Shown: piece by piece, positions 22,771 to 33,635 of the stretch
Layout of the letters: every line of letters begins with the position of its first letter
Numbering within the stretch: position 1 is the first letter of the stretch
DNA from: Hyaloraphidium curvatum
Taxonomy: Eukaryota > Monoblepharomycota > Hyaloraphidiomycetes > Hyaloraphidiales > Hyaloraphidiaceae
Direction of reading: 5' to 3'
DNA length: 64,000 nt
Assembly: GCA_025558095.1 (NCBI GenBank)
Contig: JAIVFI010000029.1
Location: forward strand, 530,753-594,752
Program-made: the position numbers and the translations under genes
Notes under the pieces: generated by a model
Seen by the model: the letters and a program-made list of their open reading frames with translations, nothing else
The model's database searches: none
Told to the model about the DNA's origin: nothing

Positions 22771-23553
22771 ATGGCGGCCTCCGTCGCAATGCAGCAGCCC
22801 GCGGCGTGGCCCGCGCCGCAGCAGGCGTGGCTCGCGTACGCCCCGCACGACTTTTCGCCCTTCGCCGGCGCCTCGCTGCCCGCACAGGCGTACCACGCCA
22901 CGCCGCCCGCCGTGCCGTGGCTCCCCGCCGCGCCGCCGCCCGCGCTGCCCGCCGCCGCCCCGGTGCCGCCGCCCGCGTCGCCCGCGCCCTTGTGCACGCA
23001 CTCGGCCGGCGGCGATTCCGACGAGGGGTTCTGCTACTCGTGCATGCTCGAACGCTCCTCCACCCCGCCCTCGCCGCCCTCCCCCGCCTCCCTCCCCCCC
23101 GCCGCCTTCGCCCTGCCCCGCGGCCCGTCGGAGTCCCTCCCCGTCGCCCGCTCCTCCTCCCTCCTCCCCTCCCTCTCCCCGGACCTGCTCCCCTCGGCCT
23201 CCCTCCCGCTCGTCCGTGGGCCCTCCGCCGCACTGGCGCAGTCGGGATCCCCGGGACTGCACCCCCTCGCCCGCGCGCGCACAGCCGACTTTTCCCTGCA
23301 CGCCTCGCGCACCCTCCCCGCTTCCTTCCCCGCCGCGGACCCGGTGCACGGGTTCCCCCCCGGCATGCCCTACGCGCAGGGCGGATCGCCCGGGCTGCAT
23401 CCCTTCCCGGCCCACCAGTACCCGGCCGGCAACCAGGCCGTGTCGCTGAAGCTGAAGCAGTACCGCAGGGAGCAGGCGCGCAAGATCGAGGAGGTCAGGC
23501 GGAGGGGGGAAGCCGAGAGGGGCAACGGGCTCAAGAAGGCGTTCTCGGTCTAG
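22771..23553 (+). CDS. Low-complexity Pro/Ser-rich protein with basic C-terminal helix
   Basis: Single exon of 260 residues starting at ATG 22771 (MAASVAMQQPAAWPAPQQAW). Most of it is Pro/Ala/Ser-rich and probably disordered. There is one CxxC pair (GFCYSCMLERSS), a motif SGSPGLHPLA that recurs as GGSPGLHPFP, and a charged C-terminal helix (KLKQYRREQARKIEEVRRRG) with a basic end. No family is recognised. Repetition of the GSPGLHP motif and the conserved-looking helix suggest coding, but composition alone could mislead in such GC-rich DNA. Confidence 0.42.
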   Translation: MAASVAMQQPAAWPAPQQAWLAYAPHDFSPFAGASLPAQAYHATPPAVPWLPAAPPPALPAAAPVPPPASPAPLCTHSAGGDSDEGFCYSCMLERSSTPPSPPSPASLPPAAFALPRGPSESLPVARSSSLLPSLSPDLLPSASLPLVRGPSAALAQSGSPGLHPLARARTADFSLHASRTLPASFPAADPVHGFPPGMPYAQGGSPGLHPFPAHQYPAGNQAVSLKLKQYRREQARKIEEVRRRGEAERGNGLKKAFSV

Positions 23554-23819
23554 AGGGTTCCGACCGGGGATCAGGGGTCGATGGAGTTGGATTGGACAGC
23601 GTGGTGTGGGGCCGGCCTGCAGTGTGCAGCCGGGGAATACACGGGGCGCCGAGTGCGATTCGCGGGAGCCCATGGCGGGCGACGCGGTCCGGACGGGCCG
23701 TCCGCCCGAAACCGGGGGATGCTCACGCGGCGAGGATCGCATTCTGTCCGAAATCATCGACGGAGGATCGTGGGGAACAGGCTTGGGTGGGCCGCCGCCT
23801 CCCGTCGATCGAGCGCGGA

Positions 23820-26762
23820 ATGGACGTCAGCGCCGAGCCGTACGACGACGACGAACCGTACCGCGATGACCTCTTCCCGGACCGCGGGCGGGAAATGGCG
23901 CGCCGCGCGCTCTCTGCGGCCGGCCCGACGCGGCTGGCGTACGCGCGGCGCCCCGGCGGCGAGCGCACGCGGACCTTCGGGGACGACCGCCTCGGCCCCG
24001 ACGGCGCCGCGCAGCTGGCCGCGGGGCTGGGGCCGCAGCACGCCGCCATCGCGGAGCTGGATCTGTCGCACAACGGCGTCGGGCCCGCCGGGATTGCGGC
24101 CCTCGCGCCGGCGCTCGCGCGGCTGCCGCTGCGGACCCTGGACATCCGCGGAAACGCGCTCGGCGGCGGCGGCGTGCGCGTGCTGGCGTCGGCGCTGGCG
24201 GGGAAGGCGTCCCTGGAGGTGCTCAGGCTCGGCGAGAACGCCGTCCGCGACGGGCGCGCCCTCGCGGCCGTGGCCGAGCTCGCCTGCTCGCTGCCGTCGC
24301 TGCGGACATTGGACCTGGATCGGCTCGCTCAGGACGGCGGCGAGGCGGACTCCGAAACATTCGCGGGGAAAGATCAGGACGAGGCGGTGTCTGCGCTTTC
24401 GGCGATGCTCGCCGTGCACCCGACGCTCGAAGAGCTCGGGCTGCTGGGCTTCCCAGCTGCGCACACGGCAACAAACGTGGAGCTCCAATTGAACGGGAAC
24501 TTTCCGGCCGACGCGACGCCGCGCGATCTGCTGGGCCTCCGCCTCGAGGCACCATCGATGGAGCCTTTCGCGGACGCCATTGTGCGGGCGACGAGCTTGC
24601 GGACTCTGCGCCTCGGCGGACAGGGCGCGCTGCCGGGCGGCCAGCTGGCGGCCGCCTTGGCGCGCGCAGGGCGGCTCAAGGTGCTCGTCCTGGAGGGCCG
24701 CGCGACCCTCGCCGAGTTCGAGGCTGTGTGCAGCGCCCTGGCATCGAGCGACACCCTGGAAGACGTGTCCCTGCAGCCCACGTTCCCCCGCGGAAGGAGC
24801 GATCCCAACATCAACGTGCGCGAGGCCGCGCTGCTGATCGTCGGCCGGACTTTGCTCACCTGCGCGTCGCTGCGGCGCCTCACGGTGGAGGACGAGCCGT
24901 ACAGCAGCATCGAGTTCGATCTGAAGCATTCTGACGAGGCCAACCGGGGCGTTGCGGCCCTCGCGGAAGCCCTCGCCAATGAGTCCCCACTGGAGGAGCT
25001 GACGCTGCTCAACTTCTGCGTCAACGATGCCGGCCTCCGCCTCCTTGCATCGGCACTGCAGAGCAACGAAACCCTGAAGGTGCTCACCCTGGATCCGAGC
25101 GCGGGCGGCGACGACTCTAACGACGGCGGGGCAGCGGCCATGGCCGCCGCGCTGGCCGGCGCGAACCGCAGCCCCCGGTTCCGACCCCCGCTTCCCCTGG
25201 AAGTCCTGCGGCTCGGCCACCACCGGATCGGCCCCAAGGGTGCGGACGCGCTGGCCGACGCGCTGCCGCGGACCACATCCCTGAGGGAGCTCGACCTGTC
25301 CAACAACAGGATCCGCTCCCGGGGCGCCGTCCGCCTGGCGCAGGGCCTGAAGCGCAACGGCAGCCTGAGGAGGCTCCGCCTGGGGGACAACCAGATCGGA
25401 TCCCTCGGCGCCGCGGCGCTGGGTTCCTGCCTCGCGGCGAACCACACCCTGGAGGAGCTCGGCCTCGCGGGCAACCCGATCGGTGCGGACGGGGCGGAGG
25501 AGCTCGCGGCGGGGTTGGCTAAGAACAGGGGCCTGGTGACGCTGGATCTGTCCGGGTGCCAGCTTGGGGAGGAGGGGAGGCGCGCCCTGGGCGAAGCGGT
25601 CGCGGTGAACGACACCCTCCGGAACCTCGTGGCGGAGTTTTCCTTTTTCGGGGACGACTTTTCGGATGCCCTGTCAAAACCCGAAAGGGCAGCCAACGCC
25701 CAGCAGATGAGGCGGACCCTCGAAGCCCGCGACCAGCCTCCGCAGGGCCTCGCCTGCCGCTCCGGAAATGGCTCCGGGTTGCCGACCTGGACGTGGACAG
25801 GACGGCCACCCTGGGCTCCGGCGGCTTCGGCAAGGTGTTCCGGGGGCGCTACCTGGACCTCGACGTGGCGGTGAAGGAGCCGCTCCTGCGGGGCGACGAG
25901 GAGGCCGAGGCGGTCCTGGAGGCGGAGATCGCGGCGTCGATGGACGTGCCCCTGCACCCCAACGTCGCCGAAATCCTGGGATACCACATCCGGCCGACCT
26001 TCCTCGTCACCCGCCTCTACAACGGGGACCTGGCCGGCTTCCTCAGGGACCGCGGCTGGAACCGTGCCCTGGCGCTGCGCCTCCTCGGCGATGCCGCCCA
26101 GGGCGTCCGCGCGCTGCACGCCGCCGGCATCGTGCACGCGGATCTCAAGCCGGGGAACGTGCTGGTCGACCTGGCGCCGGGGGATCCCGACGGCCGCGCG
26201 GTGGCCAAGATCGCGGACTTCGGGCTCGCCAGGTCGCGGACCCGGGTCCGAGGGGCCCAGGGCACCGCGTACGAGTACGTCGGGTTCGGGGGGTTCTCGC
26301 TGCGGTACGCATCGCCGGAGCAGCTGCTGGGGGATGGCATCGGACGCGCGTCCGACGTCTGGTCGTTCGGAATGCTCTGCTACGCCATCCTCTCCGAGGG
26401 CACGGAGCCGTACGCGGGCCTGAGCCGCGGCGCCGTACGTCTACGCCCGCGGTGTTACCGCCGGACGCCGCTCACAGCCGCCCCAGGTCATGTTCCACGC
26501 CGAGCAGGGCACCCTCCCCAATCCATTGCTCCGCTCCGACGACTGGGAGCTGGTCCGGTGGATCTGCAGGAAGGAAAAGCCGGAGCGGCCTTCCGCCGCC
26601 GACGTCGCCGCGCGGCTGCGGACCATGTCGGCTGCTGCGGCGGAGGACGTGCGCGCCGCGGACGCGGCGCCGTCCGGGGAAGCTTTGGCAACGGTCGAAC
26701 TGGAGCCGACCTTTTCTGCTTCGGTAAATGCGCCGTTGTATGTTACGAGATCTGTAGGATGA
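23820..26762 (+). CDS. LRR (RNI-type) plus protein kinase, one-base frameshift between domains
   Basis: The LRR half starts at ATG 23820 (MDVSAEPYDDD) with many ribonuclease-inhibitor-type repeats, for example IAELDLSHNGVGPAGIAALA, LRELDLSNNRIRSRGAVRLA and LEELGLAGNPIGADGAEELA. The kinase half (about 25757-26434 and 26487-26762) has the glycine loop LGSGGFGKVF, Lys in VAVKEPLLRG, catalytic loop IVHADLKPGNV (Ala instead of Arg before Asp), DFGLARS, and SPEQL at the APE position. An intron with donor GTACGT at 26435 lies before VMFHAEQGT. The two halves are in different frames. Compared with the minus-strand paralogue at 28935-31788, one T is missing near 25758 (CTCGCCTGCCG versus CTCGCCTTGCCG). 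It is therefore either a recently broken gene or an assembly indel; no splice sites bridge the shift. Confidence 0.75.
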
Positions 26763-26799
26763 ACAACAGCTGACCCACCGGCAACACCTGGCCTGTGAG

Positions 26800-27012
26800 A
26801 AGACGATCGGATCCATTTAGCTTAGCGCCGAAGCTTCCGCGGACGACGACGCGGATATGCGCCGAAGGCCCCTCCGCCGCGGCAGCCGCCATGCTCCGCA
26901 GCCGCGCGGCGATCTCCTCGACGGAAGGCCGCTCGAGCTTGTCCTTCACCCAGATCCACCGGATCTGCTCCCGGTCCTCCCAGCGCAGCAGTGGGTTTGG
27001 GAGGGGTGCTCC
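26800..27012 (-). pseudogene. Kinase-tail fragment of the LRR-kinase family
   Basis: On the minus strand it reads LPNPLLRWEDREQIRWIW and DKLERPSVEEIAARLRSMAA, nearly the same as the last exon of the intact LRR-kinase on the same strand (LPNPLLRWDDWELIRWIC, DKLERPSVEEIAARLRSMAA). Nothing of the LRRs or kinase core precedes it. It is an isolated 3' relic lying between the two large copies and in antisense to the tail of the first copy. Confidence 0.65.
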
Positions 27013-27292
27013 GGATTCCTGGTCTCGGCGCCCTAGGGTGCCGGCCGCGGGCGGCGCGCGGCGCATTCCCCCCCGCGACCGATTCGGTGCTGTCGGAAGC
27101 ATCCTGCTCGACCTGCCTTGCATGGCTTGCGGCAACCCATGCGCATCGTTCGGGGATGATGTCACGCGCGAGTGAGTCGACGGTCGGACTTTGTTCCCAA
27201 CCCCAGGGACCAGGCCGTCCCCATCCCGGCCTTCGTTGGCGGGTCATCAGACACAACACCGCACTCTGCAAATCCGCGACACCCGCGACCGA

Positions 27293-28549
27293 ATGAAAAA
27301 GCTCCTGATCGCGCTGCTCGCCTGCGCCCTCGCGGCCGCCGTGGCAAGGTGGGCGAACGCGCGGAGGAGGCGGACCCTGCGCGGCCTTCCTGACCGCCCC
27401 CCGGCCGACAGCGCCCCGGCCGCCGCCGCTCCCACCGCATCGAACGAGCGGGCCCTCTTCCGCCGCAGCTGCGCCGATTGCGACCCCTCGGCCTACTGGT
27501 CCGTCCGTCCCCGGCCCCCGCGACCGCGCTGACCCCGCCCCCGCAGCGAGTTCGCCCACCCCGGCGCACCCCCCGACCACGTCGCCTGCGTCTCGCAAGG
27601 CACTGACGACGGGCACGCACTGTACCGCCGCTACGTCTCCCCCCGGACCTTCTTCTGGTCCATCGGCGGCTCCCCCGACGACTACGCGGCTCTGACCGCC
27701 GTCCGCTACATCGAGCCCGCCGCAGCCAGTCCCGTCTGGACCGACGCCCCCGCACTCTCCGTCGGCAGAGGCAGTAACGGCGCAGGGATGTACTCTGGCA
27801 TGGCCAACGCGCTGGGCTCCAAGATCTACGTCTATGGGGGCACCGACTCCGTGGTCTGGTTCTCCGCCGTCATGGTGAGCCTGGACGCAAGCAACCTCGC
27901 CGCCGGGTGGACCAGTGTCGCCCTGCCATCCGTTACGCGAAATCTGCGGTACAACGGCGTCACCGCGGAGCTCGGCGGGGTGTTCTACTACATCGCGGGC
28001 TTCAACGCCAACTCGGGCAACGCTTTCGTGACGACGACCGAGTCCTACGAGCCGGGCACAAACACCTGGACCTCCAGCGTGGCCGGCGCGACGCTCCCGA
28101 GCGGGGTCGGCGACACCACCAAGAGCAACCGCGGCTGCGCCGTCTCGGCCGCGGGGTCCCTGTGGTATATGCGCAACGGCCATCTCCTCCGCTGGACCCC
28201 CGGCGACGCCGCATGGACCTCCATCCCCACCCCCCCCCCCCCTGGAAATCCTCCGGCAACCCGTCGTGCGCCGCGCTGGACGGCAGGATCGTGCAGATGG
28301 CCGGCACCGCCGCCGCGGCCTACGACCCCGCCTCCGGACCCTTCTCCTCCCTCGCCGCGTCCGCGGGCGCGCACAACTACCCCGTCGCGGCAGGTTGCGT
28401 GGGTTTGCTTGTCGCCCCGGCCGTTTCGGCCAACCCGGTGCTGGTCGATGCGTGCCCCGGGGGGGGCGTGGGGGGCGCTGCCGAGCTTGGCGGTCAACAC
28501 CAAGGCGCAGTTCATGACGACGGTCTGCTCCGGGACCGTGCCGGCTTGA
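27293..28549 (+). CDS. Secreted kelch-repeat-like protein with Cys-rich N-terminal unit
   Basis: Exon 1 (27293-27498) codes a signal anchor (MKKLLIALLACALAAAVARW), an Ala/Pro linker and a SCADCDPSAY unit. The intron (TG|GTCCGT, branch CGCTGACC, acceptor CCCGCAG ending at 27546) sits exactly as in the Cys-rich gene at 16508, and the next exon opens with FAHPGAPPDHVACV, its close match. Then come kelch-type blades such as KIYVYGGTD, VFYYIAGFNANSGNAF and TESYEPGTNTW. The frame changes at a run of 13 C (28230-28242), continues in a second frame (SGNPSCAALDGRIVQMAG) and returns at a run of eight G (28459-28466) to end in QFMTTVCSGTVPA. Shifts exactly at homopolymers suggest assembly slips in a live gene. 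It is a beta-propeller on the cell surface or outside; its ligand is unknown. Confidence 0.65.
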
Positions 28550-28934
28550 CGCTTGCGAGCCGACCAGTGGGTGTATATATTGGGGGAACGAGGTGTTGGA
28601 AAGGAACCTGTTTCGCGCGCGCCCGTGTAGTCCCGACGGGAAATGCAAGTCGGCCCAACTGCATCCGATTTCACGGCTTCAGCGACGGCAAGCCGACCCC
28701 GTCGCCGTCCCTCGTCTGGGGAGATCGACACGATGTGCGTGCCTCATTGGGCGCTGCCTCACAGCTGGCTACCCCAGTGCATGCCGCACGGCAGTAACGG
28801 GCGATCGAGGGTTGCATGGCGTCGAGAGGCCCCATGCGGTTTCCCGAGAACCGACCGCGGTGCCCGGAACGGACGAAGCAGGAGGACGCCGAGTTGTTCG
28901 TCGCTTGGTCGTCGCCGGTGACGCGAGCGTCTAT
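28550..28934. other. Intergenic between two converging genes
   Basis: 3' flanks of the kelch-type gene (plus) and the LRR-kinase (minus). No feature is recognised. Confidence 0.35.
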
Positions 28935-31788
28935 TCATCCTACGGATCTCGTGACGTCCGGCACGCTTGCCGCGACGGAAACGGTCCGGTCCATTTCGTT
29001 CAACGCCGGAGCTTCCGTGGACGACGCCGCGGATCCGGCGGGGGATTCCTCCGCCGCTGCAGCCGCCATGCTCCGCAGCCGCGCGGCGATCTCCTCGACG
29101 GAAGGCCGCTCGAGCTTGTCCTTCGCGCAGATCCACCGGATCAGCTCCCAGTCGTCCCATCGGAGCAATGGGTTGGGGAGGGTGCCCTGCTCGATGTGGA
29201 ACATGATCTGGGGCGGAGGTGAGCGGCACTCAGGATGCAGGCCAGGGACTCACGGAAACGTGGCTCAGGCCCGCGTACGGCTCGGTGTCTTCGGAGAGGA
29301 TGGTGTAGCAGAGCATCCCGAACGACCAGATGTCGGAGGCGCGGCCGAAGCCCTCCCCGCGCAGCTGCTCCGGCGGGGCGTACCGCAGCGAAAACCCTCC
29401 GAATCCAACGTATTCATACGCGGTGCCCTGCGCCCCGCGGACCCGGTTCCGCGACCTGGCGAGGCCAAAGTCGGCGATTTTGGCCACCGCGCGGTCGTCA
29501 GGATCCCCCGGCGCCAGGTCCACCAGCACGTTCCCGGGCTTGAGATCCGCGTGCACGATGCCGGCGGCGTGCAGCGCGCGGACGCCCTGGGCGGCGTCGG
29601 CGAGAAGCCGCAGCGCAAGGGTGCGGTTCCAGCCGCGCTGCCTGAGGAACCCGGCCAGGTCCCCAGTGTAAAGCCGGGTGACGAGGAAGGTCGGCTGGAT
29701 GTGGTATCCCAGGATGTCGGCGACGTTCGGGTGCTGCGGTAGGTCCACCGACGCCGCAATCTCCGCCTCCAGCACCGCCTCGGCCTCCTCGTCGCCCCGC
29801 AGGAGCGGTTCCTTCACCGCCACGTCGAGGTCCAGGTAGCGTCCCCGGAACACCTTCCCGAAGCCGCCCGAGCCCAGGGTGCAGGTCCGATCGACGTCCA
29901 GGTCCGCCATCCGGAGCCACTTCCGGAGCGGCAAGGCGAGGCCCTGCGGAGGCTGGTCGCGGGCTTCGAGGGTCCGCCTCATCCGCTGGGCGTTGGCGGC
30001 CCGCTCAGAGCTTGACAGAGCTTTGGACAGTTCCGGGTACCCGCCGCCCGTGGCCAGGTTCCGAAGGGTGTCGTTCATCAAGACTGCTTGACACAAGGCG
30101 CGAATGCCTTCACCTCCCAATTGACACTTGGACAAGTCCAACATCAGGAGTCCACTGTTCTTGACGAGCCCCGCGGCAAGTTCCTCCGCCCCGTCAGCTC
30201 CGATGGGATTAACGGCCAGGTTGAGCTCCTCCAGGGTATGGTTCACCGTGAGTGCTGATCCAAAGGCCGTCGCTCCGAGGGATCCTATCTTGTTGTCCTC
30301 CAGGCAGAGCTTCCTCAAGCTCTTGTTGCGCTTCAGGCCCTGGGCAAGCCGGGCGGCGCCCCGGGACCGGATGTTGCTGCCCGTCAGGTCGAGCTCCCTC
30401 AGAAACGTGGTCCGTGGCAGCGCGTCGGCGAGCGCGTCCGCACCCCCGTGGCCGACCCTGTGGCTACCGAGTCGCAGGACTTCCAGAGGGAGCGGGGCCC
30501 GGAATCGAGGGTAGCGGTTCGCGCCGGCCAACGCGGCGGCCAAGGCCGCCGCGCCGCCGTCGTTGGTTTCGTCACCGGCTGCGCACGGATCCAGGACGAG
30601 AACTTTCAGAGCTTCGTTGCCTTGCAGTGCCGAGCCAAGGAGGCTGAGACCGGCATCGTTGACTGAGAACTTCAGTAGCGTTAGCTCTTCCAGTTTCGAT
30701 CCGTTGGCGAGGGAGTCTGCGATGGCAATGACGCCCGAGTTGGCCTCACGTTTCATATCGTGGAGGCTGCTGTATGGTGCGTCGTCAACCAAGAGTCGTC
30801 GCAATGAAACGCACTTCAGCAAAGTCCGGCCGATGGTCATCAGCGCGGCTTCGCGCAGGTCGATGTCGGTTTGGCGTGGGAAGGTGGGTTGCAGCGACAC
30901 GTCTTCCAGAGTCGTACTCGATGCCAGCGAGGTGCATAGCTTCCGGAACTCCTCGAGAGTCGCAGGGCCCTGCATAGCCAGCATCTTCAGCTGATTTGCA
31001 CCCCCCAAAGCGTCCGCAAGGTGGCCGCTCGACATCGTGCCCGGTCCGTCAAGGCGCAGGGTCCGCAAGGTTTTCGCCTGCAAAATGGCGTAGGCAAAAG
31101 ATTCCATCGGCTGCGCCTCGGAGAGGAATCCAAGTAGTCCGAGCTCTTCGAGGGCCGGGTGCACGGCGATCATTGCCGAAAGCGCAGAAAACGCTTCTCC
31201 CTGATTTTCCACGGCGACCTCATCGGAGTCTCCCTTGGCGCGTTCTTGCCTGACGACGTGATCCAGGTCCAAGGTCCGCAACGACGGCAACGCGCCGGCA
31301 AGCTCGGCCACGGCCACGAGCGTGCGCCCATTACGAACAGCATTGTCGCCCAGCCTGAGGACCTCCAAGGTCTTTTTCCCCGCCAGCGCGGACCTCAGCA
31401 AGTGTACACCTTCGTCGCCGATCCAGTTTCCGCGCAGGTCCAGGCTCCGGAGCGGCAGGCGCTCGAGCACGGGCGCGAGGGCCGCGATCCCCTTCTCCGC
31501 GATGCTATTGTAGGACAAATCGACCTCCTCGATGACTGCATATTCCGGGTCAAGCTTCTCGGCCAGCTCTGCCGCACCCTCGGGACAGAGGCCGGGGTCC
31601 CAGAACACGGCGCGCTCCGGTCTAGGCTGATTTCCGAGGAGCAGGCGCGTCGGCTGCGGCACCGCGAGGGCGCGGCGGACCGCCCCCGTTGTCCAGGAAC
31701 CGAAGGGGTACGGGGGTTCCTCGTCATCGAGCCCTTCCGGGTCGCCGGCGCCGGGCATTAGCGCGTGTGACGGGGTCCTTGCCGCCAT
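28935..31788 (-). CDS. LRR (RNI-type) plus protein kinase, intact copy
   Basis: Two exons (31788-29254 and 29207-28935) give 935 residues in one frame. The N-terminal 600 residues are RNI-type leucine-rich repeats, for example IEEVDLSYNSIAEKGIAALA, LRSLDLRGNWIGDEGVHLLR and LEELNLAVNPIGADGAEELA. The kinase follows after LPLRKWLRMADLDVDRTCTL: glycine loop GSGGFGKVF, VAVKEPLLRGDEEAE, IVHADLKPGNVLVDL, KIADFGLARSRN and YAPPEQL. It has no transmembrane segment or signal peptide, so it is likely cytosolic. The catalytic loop is HAD rather than HRD, a non-RD kinase, a type often found in innate-immunity receptors of other kingdoms. LRR-kinase fusions are unusual in fungi. The closest relative is the + copy at 23820-26762; the two point at each other. 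Confidence 0.85.
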
Positions 31789-32108
31789 GTGGCGCGGGGG
31801 TGCGTCGTGTCCTCCTCGCCGCAACCCTGCGTCACAGAACCCTCCTGGCCCTGCCAAGCGCGGGTATTGCGCTTCTGAACTCGTTGTGTAATTGGCCCGT
31901 TGACTGCTGACGCATTATGCCTTCGACGAAGAGCTCAAGGTCGCGTGAATCGCCAGCGAGGTATCTATTTCAGGGCCAAGTCTCTTCCACAACTGAACAG
32001 AACACTCAGCAGCGCGAAATGCAGCAAGATGCCGAACGGAGCGGTTATTCTTGCGAGCCTTCGTTCCTTCTCGGTGTATAATGCCTTCGAAACGCCACCC
32101 CATCCGCA

Positions 32109-33332
32109 TCACGGCAGCGACGCGTACTTCTGCAGCCCCTCTGGCAGCTCCCCCCACAGCCCCTTGCCCTCCAACCAGCTCCGCGAGAACAGCCTCGACT
32201 GGTAACGTCCCCCCCCATCGCACACCACCGTGGCCACGCTGCTCCCCTCGGGCAGCATCGTCGCCACCTCCCTGGCCGCGGCCACGTTGAGCGCGGAGCT
32301 CGCGCCGACAAAGATCCCGTCCCGGTCCAGCAGCGAGTACACCTCCCTGATCGTCGCGGCATCGGGGATCATCACGCTGCCGTCCATCAGCGCGATCGCC
32401 GTGCGCATGTTGGCCGTGATTCGGCCCTGCCCGATGCCCTCCGTGATCGAACCCCCCGGCGTCCTCCTGATCTCGATCTCCGCCTCGGGGGTGCCGGCGA
32501 GCATGTCCTGCACGTAGTTGTGCAGCACGCTCCCCGGCGGGTCCGCCAGGAAACATTTCACGCCGCCCGCAGAGGCCTCCTTGAGGTACCGCACGGTGCC
32601 GGCCAGCGTGCCGCCCGTGCCTGTCGCGCAGACGAAGGCGTCCAGCTTGCCCCCGAGCTGGGACCATATCTCGGGGCCGGTGGTGGCGAAGTGGGCGCCC
32701 GCGTTGTCGGCGTTGTCGAACTGGTTCGCGAAGAAGGCGGTGCCCGGGTGGCGGGCGTTGAGCTCGTCGGCGTGCTCCTTGGCCTGTGCGGGGGACGACA
32801 TGAGACTCGAATGGACCCGGCCCAGGCCCGAACCCACCTGGAAGTTGTAGTGCTTCGGGTCCGTGATGGCCACGGCCGGCACTTCCCGAACGTCTGCCCC
32901 AAGGACCTTCAAAGCCATAACCTTCTCCCTGCTCTGGGTGTCGGGCATGTAGACAACAAGCCGATACCCCCGCGCCCTGCAGACGTGCGCGAGGCCGATC
33001 CCCGTGTTGCCCGCCGTCCCCTCCACCACGGTGCCCCCCGGCTTCAAGTCGCCCCGCTGCTCGGCGCCGAGGACGAGCGCCAGCGCCGCGCGGTCCTTCA
33101 CGCTGCCGCCGGGGTTCATGAACTCGGCCTTTCCATAGATCAGCCGGCCCGTTTCGCGGGAAGCGGTCTTCAGCAGGAGCAAGGGGGTGCGGCCGACGGC
33201 GCCGTCGAGGCCGTCGCACACGGGGGGAGGGCGCCACGGCGGGGCGGTGGCGAAGGCGCGCGAACAAGGCGGGAGGAACGTCCGACGCGGCACATGGCGG
33301 CCCAGCGGGGCGGGGAGGCGCGGGGGAGGCAT
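32109..33332 (-). CDS. Cysteine synthase (O-acetylserine sulfhydrylase family)
   Basis: Single exon of 407 residues from ATG 33332. An Arg/Pro-rich N-terminus (RRTFLPPCSRAFATAPPWRP) looks like a mitochondrial presequence. PLP-enzyme motifs are GRTPLLLLK, EFMNPGGSVKDRAALAL with the Schiff-base Lys, the substrate loop EGTAGNTGIGLAHV, FVCATGTGGTLAGTVRYLKE for phosphate binding, and IFVGASSALNVAAA. The internal segment KHYNFQVGSGLG and the C-terminal GGGRYQSRLFS fit the fungal YGR012W/cys-17 branch rather than cystathionine beta-synthase. It makes cysteine from O-acetylserine and sulfide. It is divergent from the histidine kinase gene with 303 bases between starts. Confidence 0.9.
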   Translation of the reverse strand: MPPPRLPAPLGRHVPRRTFLPPCSRAFATAPPWRPPPVCDGLDGAVGRTPLLLLKTASRETGRLIYGKAEFMNPGGSVKDRAALALVLGAEQRGDLKPGGTVVEGTAGNTGIGLAHVCRARGYRLVVYMPDTQSREKVMALKVLGADVREVPAVAITDPKHYNFQVGSGLGRVHSSLMSSPAQAKEHADELNARHPGTAFFANQFDNADNAGAHFATTGPEIWSQLGGKLDAFVCATGTGGTLAGTVRYLKEASAGGVKCFLADPPGSVLHNYVQDMLAGTPEAEIEIRRTPGGSITEGIGQGRITANMRTAIALMDGSVMIPDAATIREVYSLLDRDGIFVGASSALNVAAAREVATMLPEGSSVATVVCDGGGRYQSRLFSRSWLEGKGLWGELPEGLQKYASLP

Positions 33333-33635
33333 GGGGGACGGCGGAGGGCGGTGCGGGCGGGCGGTTCCGGGAATCCCGCGTTCCCGTGCCCGAATCGCGC
33401 AGAGGAGCCTTTGAGCGCTTCCTTAGGCGAATAAGGGGGCGACAGGCGCGATTCCGCGGCGCGATGAAATGGGGAGGCGGCGGGGAGACCCTTCCCGTCG
33501 GCCTGCGGCGGCGGCTCCTCCCGCTCACGAAATCGTCACACGCGTCGGGGCCGCCCGCGCCCCCATCGCCCGCTATACGTTGCAAACAAGGACGCCCGCG
33601 CCGCTTGAGGGCGCCCCTTTGGGGCGGTCGGTACA
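33333..33635. promoter_or_regulatory. Shared promoter region, cysteine synthase / histidine kinase
   Basis: 303 bases between two divergently transcribed starts (33332 minus, 33636 plus). No TATA box or clear operator is seen. Its role as a bidirectional promoter is inferred from gene layout only. Confidence 0.4.

Noticed and set aside
23754-25445. Long minus-strand frame opposite the LRR half of the first LRR-kinase
   Set aside because: Gln/Arg/Glu-rich antisense of regular LRR codons; no independent motif.
26763-28648. A 608-codon open frame on the minus strand across the kelch gene region
   Set aside because: It is Arg/Gly-rich and antisense to a gene with a signal peptide and kelch blades; only its last part, the kinase-tail relic at 26800-27012, is meaningful.
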